From assembly GCA_025642075.2 (NCBI GenBank), contig JAODUO010000187.1, positions 107,501 to 171,500 of the forward strand: a stretch of 64,000 nucleotides of DNA, in the 5' to 3' direction. This DNA comes from Ridgeia piscesae. Lineage: Eukaryota; Annelida; Polychaeta; Sabellida; Siboglinidae. Positions 1 to 12,256 of this stretch are shown here, piece by piece; the first letter of the stretch is position 1; each line of letters starts with the position of its first letter. The translations under genes and the position numbers were made by a program. The notes beneath the pieces were generated by a model. The model ran no database searches, had not been told where the DNA came from, and saw nothing but the letters and a program-made list of their open reading frames with translations.

Positions 1-794
1 GGAAGGCAGAGCCATGGGGCGTAGAGGGGGGGGGGTATAGACGGGTGTTTTTCATCTGAAAGGTGTCAACAGCTCTATTATGGGGTGTAGTGACAAGGGG
101 ACACTGGGATCAAGTTGTTTGACAAGTCTCTGGGGTAGAACCTGTCAGACTTGAGACGTTATGATCTGGAACTAATGTAAGAGAAGCAGATTGTCCTTCG
201 TTCTGTCTGCAGCTGGGCTGATTTATAGCCAAATATTACACTAGCACATGTGGCCCCGGCTCATGCATAATTAGTAATCTTACATTGCTGTGACTTGGTT
301 AGACTGGTTGATCGGAGAGGTCCTTTGTCTGTTAGTTTAAGGGAACAGTTTATTGTTGATATTAACAAGAGTGCAGGTTAATAATAAAGATATAATCTGA
401 GGAACAAAAACTGAAACTGCACCCAGTAGAGTGAGTACACTGAACTATTAAGAAGTACAATAGAGACTTTAAGGCAGTTACTTGAAGGCAGCTATATGGA
501 GACTAGAGAGACTAGAGAGACTAGAGAGGAGGCCTCGGAGAAGTTACTAACTGAAGTCTCTTTATGAAAAAATTGTGTAAATTCACGCAGATGGTAGCTA
601 GGGAAATTGCCTATTAAACGTTATTGAGTAATACTAATACCTTTTGTATAAATAATAAATATCTGGTGAATGCTTGTGACTCCGAGTAACATCGTTATCG
701 TTATCTAGGTAATTATTTCATAAATTAATAAAGACATACATAATTATTTTCTGCAGTGTTCGTCCAAATGATGCTGTGTTTTGGCTAACCCTGT
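1..794. other. Upstream intron sequence, no exon recognised
   Basis: A/T-rich unique sequence with no splice-bounded coding segment I can support. Around 497-527 there is a small threefold repeat of a 10-bp gactagagag unit. The signal-peptide exon of the gene is not here. Confidence 0.5.
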
Positions 795-911
795 ATACTG
801 TACTGTACTGTACTGCACTGCACTGCACTGCACTGCACTGCACTGCACTGCACTGCACTGCACTGCACTGCACTGCACTGCACTGCACTGCACTGCACTG
901 CACTGCACTGT
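795..911. repeat. Pentanucleotide array (CACTG)n
   Basis: About 23 copies of a 5-bp unit: TACTG at the left end, then CACTG without interruption. Confidence 0.95.
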
Positions 912-990
912 AAAACTAAAGTAAAATAAATGTAAGTTCTTATATAGCGCAGTATCCAGTCCTCAGGACTGCTCAAAGTGCTTTACTTTA
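912..990. repeat. Interspersed-repeat-like fragment next to the CACTG array
   Basis: It contains tatatagcgcagtatccag followed by gtcctcaggactgctcaaag and tgctttac, with internal dyad symmetry (gtcctcaggac). The form resembles 3' ends of dispersed elements common in invertebrate genomes. Family not identified. Confidence 0.35.
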
Positions 991-1212
991 CTTCCCTGAC
1001 AGACTAATTCAATCAAATGCCATGTTGACTTCTCTGGGAAGCAGTTGTTAAAAAATTTAAATTAATAGTCGGCTAGAACTCAGCCTAACATTGTTTCTAA
1101 CCTGGTCGGGATAATACGAATAAAATGTTTCTGTTCTGTGTCCTGTTGCCACATGTATAAGCTATTGTCGAGTCCCTCCACCATTATATTGCTGTTAGTA
1201 TTCATATCACAG

Positions 1213-1432
1213 CTACTGTACTGTACCGTACCGTACGTCCGTACCGTACCGTACCGTACCGTACCGTACCTACCGTACCGTACCATCCGTACCGTACCGT
1301 ACCGTACCGTACCGTACCGTACCGTACCGTACCGTACCGTACTTACTGTACTGAACTGAACTGTACTGTACTTACTGTACTTACTGTACTTACTGTACTT
1401 ACTGTACTTAATGTACTTACTGTACTCACTTA
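1213..1432. repeat. Pentanucleotide / 9-bp array (TACCG)n, (TACTG)n, (TACTTACTG)n
   Basis: A 5-bp unit array drifts from TACCG to TACTG and then to a 9-bp ACTTACTGT form. It ends about 30 bases before the acceptor of the exon at 1465, within reach of its branch-point region. Confidence 0.95.
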
Positions 1433-1464
1433 AATTATGACATGTTCCTATTTTGTTGTTGCAG

Positions 1465-1518
1465 ACTGGTCGCTTTAAAGAAGACCCTGCCTGCAATGAC
1501 AGTTGCAGTATACAACAG
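1465..1518 (+). CDS. ROS1: ROS1-like exon: start of N-terminal Cys-rich box
   Basis: This is a 54-nt exon in phase 0 at both ends. The acceptor is a T-rich tract ending gttgcag and the donor is CAG|gtgagt. It encodes TGRFKEDPACNDSCSIQQ, with the CxxxC pattern seen at the start of the ROS1 Cys box (human CLKSC). A pentanucleotide repeat array ends only about 30 bases upstream of the acceptor. Upstream coding exons, including the signal peptide, are not visible in positions 1-1464. The exon is short, so support rests on the splice sites, the frame and the fit to the next Cys exon. Confidence 0.75.
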
Positions 1519-2164
1519 GTGAGTCTTGTTTATACCAATACCTCTCTGATATGATCATGCGATCAATCCCCCCTCTGAAATTGATCTGTCTATCACATCA
1601 CCAGGTTGCCTAGCAAGCTCTGTCAAGCAATATAAAAGTTGTCTGTCCAGAACACATGTTTTTTATGTATATTTTGTTAATATTCTGGATTCAGACAATT
1701 GTCTTTATGATAAAAGGTTAAGAAAAAATGGTTAAAGTGTTAAATATATGCAGTACAGTTGCAGTCGGAGCTGCAGTTGTGGTAGTAACACACATTTAAC
1801 TGTTATCAACATTGAGGCAAAGCTTGACGGAAGCTGCACGCATAGGTTTGATTGTGACATAAGCTAACCACAATGCACTGGAATGTGGCTGCACACACCA
1901 CACTTATCAGTGTCGTTTCATTGCAAAGGCAGTTAAACCTGCTTGATGCGACCAGGTCACATTTGTGCAGTCTCAATATCTACAGACAGGAACCTTATTC
2001 TAGTCCAATCCACTGTTAAACAAATGATGGGTACTGACTGCTCTTGCAGTAATGACAACAGCCCACTGAAGTGACCCCCTTTATAAGGTCCAGCTTTTGG
2101 GACTGGACCAGCCCCCATTACAGGGAAATAGAAATCTACTATCTTGCTCTGGCCTTGTCCATAA
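1519..2164 (+). other. Intron, unique sequence
   Basis: Start of the intron of about 18 kb that follows the exon at 1465. No further exon or element recognised. Confidence 0.5.
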
Positions 2165-2258
2165 ATAATGTGTTTTGACATGTACTGTTCATGTTTTGAC
2201 ATGTACTGTTCATGTTTTGACATGTACTGTTCATGTTTTGACATGTACTGTTCATGTT
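2165..2258. repeat. 21-bp tandem repeat, about 4 copies
   Basis: The repeating unit is gttttgacatgtactgttca plus t, nearly identical between copies. Confidence 0.95.
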
Positions 2259-2369
2259 CAGTTTTTTCTTGACAGATTGAAACGTGTAGTTTTCTTGAAC
2301 ATTGGTAACAATTGCTAATATTTTAATCATGTAGCCAAATCAGCTGTGACGTTTTACTGCAAGAATAGT

Positions 2370-2627
2370 GATACTCAGCGGGCTCCTCATGATACTCACC
2401 TGCCTTCTGATACTCACCGATCTGATATTCACCAAATATCTGATAGTCACCAGTCTTCCGATACTCACCAGCCTGCTGATACTCACCAGCCTGCTGATAC
2501 TCACCAGCCTGCTGATACTCACCAGCCTGCTGATACTCACCAGCCTGCTGATACTCACCAGCCTGCTGATACTCACCAGCCTGCTGATACTCACCAGCCT
2601 GCTGATACTCACTGATCTTCTGATACC
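2370..2627. repeat. 18-bp tandem repeat, about 14 copies
   Basis: The unit is gatactcaccagcctgct. It is degenerate at the left end and homogeneous to the right, and adjoins the next array. Because 18 is a multiple of 3, open frames run through it on both strands; they are not genes. Confidence 0.95.
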
Positions 2628-2639
2628 CACTGGCCTTTT

Positions 2640-5105
2640 CCTCTCTCACACCAGCATCCTCTCTCAGCCTCCTCCCTCAGCCTCTTCCCTCAGCCTCCTC
2701 CCTCAGCCTCCTCCCTCAGCCTCCTCCCTCAGCCTCCTCCTACAACCTCCTCCCTCAGCCTCCTCCCTCAGCCTCCTCCCTCAGCCTGCTCCCTCAGCCT
2801 CCTCCCTCAGCCTCCTCCCTCAGCCTCCTCCCTCAGTCTCCTCCCTCAGCCTCCTCCCTCAGCCTCCTCCCTCAGCCTCCTCCCCCAGCCTCCTCCCTCA
2901 GCCTCCTCCCCCAGCCTCCTCCCTCAGCGTCCTCCCCCAGCCTCCTCCCTCAGCCTCCTCCCTCAGCCTCCTCCCTCACCCTTCTCCCTCAGTCTCCTCC
3001 CTCAGCCTCCTCCCTCAGCCTCAGCCTCCTCCCCAGCCTCCTCCCTCAGCCTCCTCCCTCAGCCTCCTCCCTCAGCCTCCTCCCTCAGCCTCCTCCCTCA
3101 GCCTCCTCCCTCAGCCTCCTCCCTCCCCCCTTTCCCTCCCTCAGCCTCCTCCCTCAGCCTCCTCCTCAGCCTCAGCCCCCCTCCCCAGCCTCCTCCCTCA
3201 GCCTCCTCCTCACCCCTCAGCCTCCTCCCTCAGCCTCCTCCCTCAGCCTCCTCCCTCAGCCTCCTCCTCAGCCTCCTCCCTCAGCCTCCTCCCTCAGCCT
3301 CCTCCCTCAGCTCCTCCTCAGCCTCCTCCTCAGCCTCCTCCCTCAGCCTCCTCCTCAGCCTCCTCCCTCAGCCTCCTCCCTCAGCCTCCTCCCTCAGCTC
3401 CTCCTCAGCCCCCTCCTCAGCCTCCTCCCTCAGCCTCCTCCCAGCCTCCCCCTCAGCCTCCCCCCTCAGCCTCCTCCCTCAGCCTCCTCCCTCAGCCTCC
3501 TCCCTCAGCCTCCTCCCTCAGCCTCCTCCCTCAGCCTCCTCCTCAGCCTCCTCCCTCAGCCTCCTCCCTCAGCCTCCTCCACTCAGCCTCCTCCCTCAGC
3601 CTCCTCCCTCAGCCTCCTCCCCACCTCCTCCTCAGCCTCCTCCCTCAGCCTCCTCCCTCAGCCTCCTCCCTCAGCCTCCTCCCTCAGCCTCCTCCCTCAG
3701 CCTCCTCCCTCACCCTTCTCCCTCAGTCCTCCTCCCTCAGCCTCCTCCCTCAGCCTCAGCCTCCTCCCCAGCCTCCTCCCTCAGCCTCCTCCCTCAGCCT
3801 CCTCCCTCTCCCTCAGCCTCCTCCCCAGCCTCCTCCCTCAGCCTCCTCCCTCAGCCTCCTCCCTCAGCCTCCTCCCTCAGCCTCCTCCCTCAGCCTCCTC
3901 CCTCAGCCTCCTCCCTCAGCCTCCTCCCTCAGCCTCCTCCCTCAGCCTCCTCCCTCAGCCTCCTCCCTCAGCCTCCTCCCTCAGCCTCCTCCTCAGCCTC
4001 CTCCTCAGCCTCCTCCCTCAGCCTCCTCCCTCAGCCTCCTCCCTCAGCCTCCCCCTCAGCCTCCTCCCTCAGCCTCCTCCCTCACCCCCTCCCTCAGTCT
4101 CCTCCCTCAGCCTCCTCCCTCAGCCTCAGCCTCCTCCCCAGCCTCCTCCCTCAGCCTCCTCCCCAGCCTCTCCTCGCCTCCTCCCTCACCCTTCCTCCCT
4201 CAGCCTCCTCCCTCAGCCTCCTCCCCAGCCTCCTCCCTCAGCCTCCTCCCTCAGCCTCCTCCCTCAGCCTCCTCCCTCAGCCTCCTCCCCCAGCCTCCTC
4301 CCTCAGCCTGCTCCCTCAGCCTCCTCCCTCAGCCTCCTCCCTCAGCCTGCTCCCTCAGCCTGCTCCCTCAGCCTCCTCCCTCAGCCTCCTCCATCAGCCT
4401 CCTCCCTCAGCCTCCTCCCTCAGCCTCCTCCCCCAGCCTCCTCCCCCAGCCTCCTCCCTCAGCCTGCTCCCTCAGCCTCCTCCCTCAGTCTCCTCCCTCA
4501 GCCTCCTCCCTCAGCCTGCTCCCTCAGCCTGCTCCCCCAGCCTCCTCCCTCAGCCTCCTCCCTCAGCCTCCTCCCCAGCCTCCTCCCTCAGCCTCCTCCC
4601 TCAGCCTGCTCCCTCAGCCTGCTCCCTCAGCCTCCTCCCTCAGCCTCCTCCCCAGCCTCCTCCCTCAGCCTCCTCCCTCAGCCTCCTCCCTCAGCCTCCT
4701 CCCTCAGCCTGCTCCCTCAGCCTCCTCCCTCAGCCTCCTCCCCCAGCCTCCTCCCTCAGCCTCCTCCCTCAGCCTCCTCCCTCAGCCTGCTCCCTCAGCC
4801 TGCTCCCTCAGCCTGCTCCCTCAGCCTCCTCCCTCAGCCTCCTCCCTCAGCCTCCTCCCTCAGCCTCCTCCCTCAGCCTCCTCCCTCAGCCTCCTCCCTC
4901 AGCCTCCTCCCTCAGCCTGCTCCCTCAGCCTGCTCCCTCAGCCTCCTCCCTCAGCCTCCTCCCTCAGCCTCCTCCCCCAGCCTCCTCCCTCAGCCTCCTC
5001 CCTCAGCCTCCTCCCTCAGCCTCCTCCCTCAGCCTCCTCCCTCAGCCTCCTCCCTCAGCCTCCTCCCTCAGCCTCCTCCCCCAGCCTCCTCCCTCAGCTC
5101 CTCTG
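2640..5105. repeat. 13-bp pyrimidine-rich minisatellite, about 185 copies
   Basis: The unit is ctcagcctcctcc, with frequent 11-, 12- and 19-bp variants (deleted C or duplicated cctcag). It has no stop codon in any plus frame, so it produces a spurious open frame of over 900 codons (repeating [13 protein letters not shown]). The strand asymmetry is extreme: almost all C and T on the plus strand apart from the AG of each unit. The minus strand is rich in GGAGG runs. Confidence 0.97.
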
Positions 5106-5362
5106 TTCTTTATTTGTCAAAACTTTCTGCAATTCATCTCAGTCAGTTATTTAAGTTCTTTTCAGAAGTGTTTCCGAGTGTCTCGTCTGGCCAACCTGTC
5201 CTCTTGGTTCCTACATCTTCCTACATATGTCGACGCAATTTTTAAATTTTATTAAAAACTAATTTATTAGAAGAGAGTTTAATGCAACAGCAACATAATA
5301 AATTCACTGTATACAATACAAAATATAGTTGTAAATAATAGTTCTGAAGTTGGAGAGAGCAA

Positions 5363-5485
5363 GATATATATATATATATACATATATATACATATATTAT
5401 ATTATATTATATTATATTATATTATATTATATTATATTATATTATAGTAAATTATATGTATTATATAATGTATATAATATATATA

Positions 5486-5568
<83 letters not shown>

Positions 5569-5612
5569 TATAGTTATATAGTTATATAGTTATATAGTTA
5601 TATATTTTTTTA
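5363..5612. repeat. A/T simple repeats: (TA)n, (ATATT)n, (TAGTTATA)n
   Basis: Successive blocks of TA dinucleotides, a pentanucleotide tattatatta run near 5394-5446, a long TA run to about 5562, then five copies of an 8-bp gttatata unit. Confidence 0.95.
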
Positions 5613-5639
5613 CTGGTACATATAAATTATACACAGTAT

Positions 5640-5995
5640 GTCAATCTCCCTGATAAACATTTGACAAACTTAGCAAGGCACAAACCACAGGTGGCCTTAG
5701 GACACTATCCTTAGATGTTTCAATCAAGTCTACCCAAAGGCCTAATGGGGTAATTAGGATTCCTGTGGGGAGATGCAGGTAGATAATCACCACAGCAGGG
5801 TGCTTTCCCCAAGCCCACCCTATTGGGGCCAGGAGCCAGTGGGAGATGGTGGGTTTATGGGAGGAACCTGCCAGGATCATAAAGCTGTCAGTGGGAGGGA
5901 GGATTCACTGGGGACTGACTGGAAAGGTTCCAGGGTTGCCCCTTTTGGGTGGGCTGCCCATCACTGCTAGTATGCTTCCCCTTTCCTTTATTGTC
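5640..5995 (-). mobile_element. Possible dispersed-repeat relic
   Basis: A G/C-richer island in A/T-rich intron. Part of it (about 5781-5811) aligns at roughly three in four bases with 15606-15635 (gcagggtgctttcccc versus acagggatgcttccc). A minus-strand open stretch of about 80 codons is present but matches nothing I recognise. Two related copies suggest a decayed mobile element; class unknown. Confidence 0.3.
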
Positions 5996-6282
5996 TTTAA
6001 CAAATAAAAGGGTTCACACCACCATGAAAGGGTTTGCCAGAAGTGTTACTAACTGTCAGTCAGCGATGCCATTTGAAGCTCAACCCAGTGTTTTATATAA
6101 TATATTTAATATAGAATTTTGTAAGCAACATTTAACAATTTTAATGATTCCATCATGATTTATTTAAAGCAAATTATTCAGTTTAACCACACTTTGTATT
6201 AAAATGCTAATGACCATTGACTTTGTATGCAACTATCAATTGCTCTATATCAGTGGTAGGTAGGTTGGTAAAATGTAAGCAC

Positions 6283-6411
6283 AACCAACCAACCAACCAA
6301 CCAACCAACCAACCAACCAACCAACCAACCAACACCAACCAACCAACCAACCAACCAACCAACCAACCAACCAACCAACCAACCAACCAACCACCCACCC
6401 ACCCACCCACA
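6283..6411. repeat. Tetranucleotide array (AACC)n then (CACC)n
   Basis: About 27 copies of a 4-bp accaaccaacc type unit with one 3-bp slip near 6333, switching to CACC at the right end. Confidence 0.97.
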
Positions 6412-6467
6412 TTCATTCATTGTCTTCTCATCTAAGTGCACATATCAATACAGTGTCTGTACATTGG

Positions 6468-7113
6468 AGAACTGTACACTGAGAACTGTACACTGAGAAC
6501 TGTACACTGAGGACTGTACACTGAGACTGTACACTGAGAACTGTACACTGAGAACTGTACACTGAGAACTGTACACTGAGAACTGTACACTGAGAACTGT
6601 ACACTGAGAACTGTACACTGAGTACTGTACACTGAGGACTGTACACTGAGAACTGTACACTGAGAACTGTACACTGAGAACTGTACACTGAGAACTGTAC
6701 ACTGAGAACTGTACACTGAGGAATGTACACTGAGAACTGTACACTGAGAACTGTACACTGAGAACTGTACACTGAGGACTGTACACTGAGGACTGTACAC
6801 TGAGAACTGTACACTGAGAACTGTACACTGAGAACTGTACACTGAGAACTGTACACTGAGAACTGTACACTGAGTCCTGTACACTGAGGACTGTACACTG
6901 AGAACTGTACACTGAGAACTGTACACTGAGAACTGTACACTGAGAACTGTACACTGAGGACTGTACACTGAGAACTGTACACTGAGGACTGTACACTGAG
7001 AACTGTACACTGAGAACTGTACACTGAGAACTGTACACTGAGGACTGTACACTGAGGACTGTACACTGAGAACTGTACACTGAGAACTGTACACTGAGAA
7101 CTGTACACTGAGT
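6468..7113. repeat. 14-bp minisatellite, about 46 copies
   Basis: The unit is ctgtacactgagaa, with gagga and gagtcc variants. All three minus frames stay open for more than 200 codons because the unit lacks stops; these are not genes. Confidence 0.97.
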
Positions 7114-7271
7114 CCTGTGTTGACAGCAGGCCATGGCTTCAGCACCAGTCCTCCATGAAATTGCCCCTGTCTCTGCTAGTGATGTTTATTCTGCAGTCTG
7201 CCTGGAATTTTAATAGCTGTATAGCTGACTGACTCAGACTGAGGTCTACTTCGCTGGCTCTGGGGCTGGCG

Positions 7272-7354
7272 ATGGTGGCTGGTGGCTGGTGGCTGGTGGC
7301 TGGTGGCTGGTGGCTGGTGTGGTGGCTGGTGTGGTGGCTGGTGTGGTGGCTGGT
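7272..7354. repeat. Short array of 7-bp and 12-bp GGTGGCT-type units
   Basis: About seven ggtggct units followed by three copies of a ggtgtggtggct unit: a small G-rich plus strand. Confidence 0.93.
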
Positions 7355-8017
7355 GGCAGACAGACACCACAGTGTTGATTCAGTGCTGTTTCACTGGCTC
7401 ACTGGATGTTGTCACTAGGACATGTCCTTCTCTTAGTTCCTGGAAATCAGCCACTTGCCTAGAAATGGAACGATTTGGTTTGTAGGAAAAATTTAATCAT
7501 GAATCGGATTCTCTTTGCAAAAAGGATCAACGAACCATGATATGCTTAGAATAATAGATACATAACTTTACGTTATGTTTACATGAAATTTTATATTGCG
7601 TGACGCTTCTGAACATGGTGTAGGCAAAGTGGTTTAAAAAAATGTTAAACATGTTTTTATTGTTCACTAATCTTTCAGATTTTATCAAATTACTTTTATG
7701 TAATGAAAATAATCACCAGTCATACAAGATTGTGATCAGTTAAAATATTGGAAACTGGAGTAGCAAAGTTGTAAGTGGAGTAAGTGGTGGGTGAAGTGAA
7801 AGAATTCACGCATAGTAGAGTGGGGTAAGAGATGTTGAGGATTTTAAAAGTGAGGTGAGGTGAAGAGGAATGTTTGAAGGGACTACAGTGATGTGGGTGA
7901 AGAGGGATGTTTGGTGAGGCCACCTTAGATAATTAGAGTGTAGTTTGTAAATGATGTATTCACTCATCATAGAATGGCCTGTTTAAGAGTGTAGATCAGT
8001 GAAATGAAGTTACCACA
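7355..8017 (+). other. Intron; decayed copies of the next array at its right end
   Basis: Unique to about 7735. From about 7770 to 8017 the words tagagtg, ggtgaag and gatgtttg recur irregularly and look like diverged flanking copies of the 55-bp repeat that follows. Confidence 0.5.
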
Positions 8018-9858
8018 AGTAGAGTGTGTGGGTGAAGAGTGTAGATGTTTGTAAGTGATGTCTTCACCACCAAGTAGAGTGTGTGGGTGAAGAGTGTAGA
8101 TGTTTGTAAGTGATGTCTTCACCACCAAAAGTGTATTGAAATTGTAAATGTTTGTAAACAAATATTCATTCACCAAATGAATGTATGGGTGAAGAGTGTG
8201 GATGTTTGTAAGTGACGCCTTCACCACCAAGTAGAGTGTAGGTGAAGAGTGTAGATGTTTGTAAGTGACGTCTTCACCATCAAGTAGAGTGTGGGTGAAG
8301 AGTGTGGATGTTTGTAAGTGACGTCTTCACCATCAAGTAGAGTGTGGGTGAAGAGTGTGGATGTTTGTAAGTGACGTCTTCACCACCAAGTAGAGTGTGG
8401 GTGAAGAGTGTAGATGTTTGTAAGTGACGTCTTCACCACCAAGTAGAGTGTGTGGGTGAAGAGTGTAGATGTTTGTAAGTGATGTCTTCACCACCAAGTA
8501 GAGTGTGTGGGTGAAGAGTGTAGATGTTTGTAAGTGATGTCTTCACCATCAAGTAGAGTGTGGGTGAAGAGTGTGGATGTTTGTAAGTGATGTCTTCACC
8601 ACCAAGTAGAGTGTAGGTGAAGAGTGTAGATGTTTGTAAGTGACGTCTTCACCATCAAGTAGAGTGTGGGTGAAGAGTGTGGATGTTTGTAAGTGACGTC
8701 TTCACCACCAAGTAGAGTGTGGGTGAAGAGTGTAGATGTTTGTAAGTGATGTCTTCACCACCAAGTAGAGTGTGTGGGTGAAGAGTGTAGATGTTTGTAA
8801 GTGACGTCTTCACCACCAAGTAGAGTGTGTGGGTGAAGAGTGTAGATGTTTGTAAGTGATGTCTTCACCACCAAGTAGAGTGTGTGGTGAAGAGTGTAGA
8901 TGTTTGTAAGTGACGCCTTCACCACCAAGTAGAGTGTGGGTGAAGAGTGTAGATGTTTGTAAGTGACGTCTTCACCACCAAGTAGAGTGTGGGTGAAGAG
9001 TGTAGATGTTTGTAAGTGACGTCTTCACCATCAAGTAGAGTGTGTGGTGAAGAGTGTAGATGTTTGTAAGTGATTTCACCACAAGTAGAGTGTGTGGGTG
9101 AAGAGTGTAGATGTTTGTAAGTGATGTCTTCACCATCAAGTAGAGTGTGTGGGTGAAGAGTGTAGATGTTTGTAAGTGACGTCTTCACCACCAAGTAGAG
9201 TGTGTGGTGAAGAGTGTAGATGTTTGTAAGTGACGTCTTCACCACCAAGTAGAGTGTGTGGGTGAAGAGTGTAGATGTTTGTAAGTGATGTCTTCACCAT
9301 CAAGTAGAGTGTGTGGGTGAAGAGTGTAGATGTTTGTAAGTGACGTCTTCACCATCAAGTAGAGTGTGTGGGTGAAGAGTGTAGATGTTTGTAAGTGATG
9401 TCTTCACCACCAAGTAGAGTGTAGGGTGAAGAGTGTAGATGTTTGTAAGTGACTCTTCACCATCAAGTAGAGTGTGTGGGTGAAGAGTGTAGATGTTTGT
9501 AAGTGATGTCTTCACCATCAAGTAGAGTGTGGGTGAAGAGTGTAGATGTTTGTAAGTGACGTCTTCACCACCAAGTAGAGTGTGTGGGTGAAGAGTGTAG
9601 ATGTTTGTAAGTGACGTCTTCACCATCAAGTAGAGTGTGGGTGAAGAGTGTAGATGTTTGTAAGTGACGTCTTCACCACCAAGTAGAGTGTGTGGGTGAA
9701 GAGTGTAGATGTTTGTAAGTGACGTCTTCACCACCAAGTAGAGTGTGTGGGTGAAGAGTGTAGATGTTTGTAAGTGATGTCTTCACCATCAAGTAGAGTG
9801 TGTGGGTGAAGAGTGTAGATGTTTGTAAGTGATGTCTTCACCATCAAGTAGAGTGTAG
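8018..9858. repeat. 55-bp (53-bp variant) minisatellite with a hairpin per unit, about 33 copies
   Basis: Each unit contains agtagagtg, a tgtg slip that makes the 53/55-bp length difference, gggtgaagagtgtagatg, tttgtaagtga and YGTCTTCACCACC. Across each junction TCTTCACC and GGTGAAGA form 8-bp complementary arms around a loop of about 17 nt. Many copies carry TGACGTC, others TGATGTC. Copies are highly homogeneous. Confidence 0.96.
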
Positions 9859-10827
9859 TATGTAATGTATGTTCCCGTGCATTCTGCACCCGCTGTACGT
9901 CAGTAATCTCCAGCAGATGTAGTTAGCTGCATCTGTCGGTGCAGTGAGAAGATGAGATATTTGCATGGCATCACAAATAATTATATTAGCTGCAACTAGT
10001 GAATTACTCACTTTACTCTAGTGCATGTGTTCGCAATTATACTTTCCTGGAATCAGCTTTGCCGTGCAGTGTCGATTGACAAACCACAATGATGTCGTCA
10101 GTTGCGTTGGTCCACGACCAATGATTCCTGGCGAATACATTGAATCAAGTTTTTGTGCTCCGAAAACGTGGCGTAAACATTGAAGTTACTGACAGCACTG
10201 CAAATACCTTGCATTAAACAAATGCTAAAAATAGCCAGAGAGTACAGCGGCTTTCAGAATTTATTTACAGAAACGTTTGTTTGTTAGTTTACTTGCTTCG
10301 TTTAACTTAAGGGACATTGTCAGTTTCATTAGCTGTATTTAGATAGAGTTGGACATTGCATTAAGAAGAGTTCAACTGACTTGGTTCTACTTCATCCCAC
10401 TTGTGGTTTGGTGTGTGGGAACCATAAGCATCAAAGTGTATGTGGCTAAGGATGTGTAGCTCTGCAGTAAATGCAATTTCAAGCAACATATATGGTTTAA
10501 TATTTAAATAGTGTGTTTACAATTGGAACATTTCGCTTTGTAACTTTTTCACTTTCAGGCTTACCAAATGCAAATTAATGGTTATTGTATGTTCAATGAA
10601 TTTATTCTAGCATTAAGGAAGATGTAATATTGCATAGTAAATGTTAATAAAATGAGGAATGTAAATCTGGGAATAAAAAATGATGTTTATTTGTAGTGTC
10701 TTTGATGTTAGATCTCAGAAATGTTGAATCAGTCCAGATTTCTGAGTACAGAGCAGTTAAATACTAACTATTTCCATATGAATGTGTGTGTCTGATGGTG
10801 TATGATATTGTGTGTGTTGTACCTCTG

Positions 10828-10828
<1 letters not shown>
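9859..10828 (+). other. Intron; weak dispersed repeat similarity
   Basis: No exon seen. The words tgtaatgtatgttcc and tacgtca near 9868-9902 recur in the same order near 13878-13927, suggesting two old copies of one dispersed element. Confidence 0.35.
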
Positions 10829-10890
<62 letters not shown>

Positions 10891-10920
10891 AGATATATTT
10901 ATATATTTATGTATGTATGC

Positions 10921-10974
<54 letters not shown>

Positions 10975-11044
10975 TATATATATATATATATATATTATAA
11001 TATATACATACATACATAAGTATTATGTATATTTACCTGGTGTG

Positions 11045-11095
<51 letters not shown>
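10829..11095. repeat. (TA)n tracts in three blocks
   Basis: TA dinucleotide runs at about 10829-10883, 10922-11005 and 11048-11094, separated by short spacers. Confidence 0.97.
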
Positions 11096-11098
<3 letters not shown>

Positions 11099-11884
11099 TT
11101 GCTACGTTATTATTTAGTGTAAATTACAAGTATAGTACATGATGAACTTGTGTATATGTTATGCATGTATGTATAACATGTTTTTCAAGTAAAACCTATC
11201 TGGATAGTTACCTTTTGCTCCCCCCAGTTGATGTGATAGATCTGCATCATATACACTTCCTATACTGAAGCATTAGCGAATGCACAACTGACTTCTCTGA
11301 TACAGAGACATGCGCAGTTATGTGAACATTTCTTCACACAAACAGCCGCAGCACAAACTGCATAAACTGCTACCAAAACCAAGGACCACAACACATAATA
11401 CCCGATGCCGTACTCGATACTCTTTACCCAGAGTAAAAACCAACAGGACCAAGAATTCTTTCATTAACTGACCAGTGTCTGTTCAACCAAAATAGCTCAC
11501 AGCGACTCTTAACAAACTTTCATGCATGCTGATATGGATATGTGTAAAAGATTGTAAAGCCTTAATAATTTTTTTAGATATATTTATTTTAATGTTTTAA
11601 ACTATTTATTATTTTTTAATAAGCTTAGTCAAATAATGACATCAAATATGTTTTAATGTCTTAAATTATTTGAATTAGTTTTATAGATACATATCGTATA
11701 TTCTATACATTATAATTTATATTTACGCTAATGTCTTAAAATATATATTATTTCAATCTATTTTAACAAATATACTTTGCATGTTCTATGTACCCATTTC
11801 AGTCTCTATGATTGCCCAGAGAAAGTGAAATAAACTATTATTATAACCATGCAGGATAGACCCAGTGCTTGTGGTGAAGGGTGC
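11096..11884 (+). other. Intron, unique A/T-rich sequence
   Basis: No exon, RNA gene or element recognised. Confidence 0.5.
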
Positions 11885-12256
11885 AACAGACACATGTACA
11901 GTACTGCTACAGACACATGTACAGTACTGCTACAGACACATGTACAGTACTGCTACAAACACATGTACAGTACTGCTACAGACACATGTACAGTACTGCT
12001 ACAGACACATGTACAGTACTGCTACAGACACATGTACAGTACTGCTACAGACATATGTACAGTACTGCTACAGACACATGTACAGTACTGCTACAGACAC
12101 ATGTACAGTACTGCTACAGACACATGTACAGTACTGCTACAGACACATGTACAGTACTGCTACAGACACATGTACAGTACTGCTACAGACACATGTACAG
12201 TACTGCTACAGACACATGTACAGTACTGCTACAGACACATGTACAGTACTGCTACT
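11885..12256. repeat. 23-bp minisatellite, about 16 copies
   Basis: The unit is acagacacatgtacagtact plus gct, almost identical in every copy (one cagacata, one caaacac variant). It contains the short palindromes acatgt, tgtaca and agtact. Open in all plus frames. Confidence 0.97.

Noticed and set aside
2368..5154. A 928-codon plus-strand open frame rich in Pro, Ser and Leu
   Set aside because: It is the 13-bp repeat read through all phases; the unit has no stop codon in any plus frame. No splice sites, start context or non-repeat domain support a protein.
6283..6411. Telomere-like tract
   Set aside because: The unit is AACC/GGTT and CACC, not TTAGGG or another known animal telomere repeat, and it lies within an intron.
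8018..9858. Resemblance to a CRISPR array (regular repeats with palindromic arms)
   Set aside because: There are no unique spacers: the whole 55-bp unit is repeated head to tail, and the host gene is animal with spliceosomal introns.
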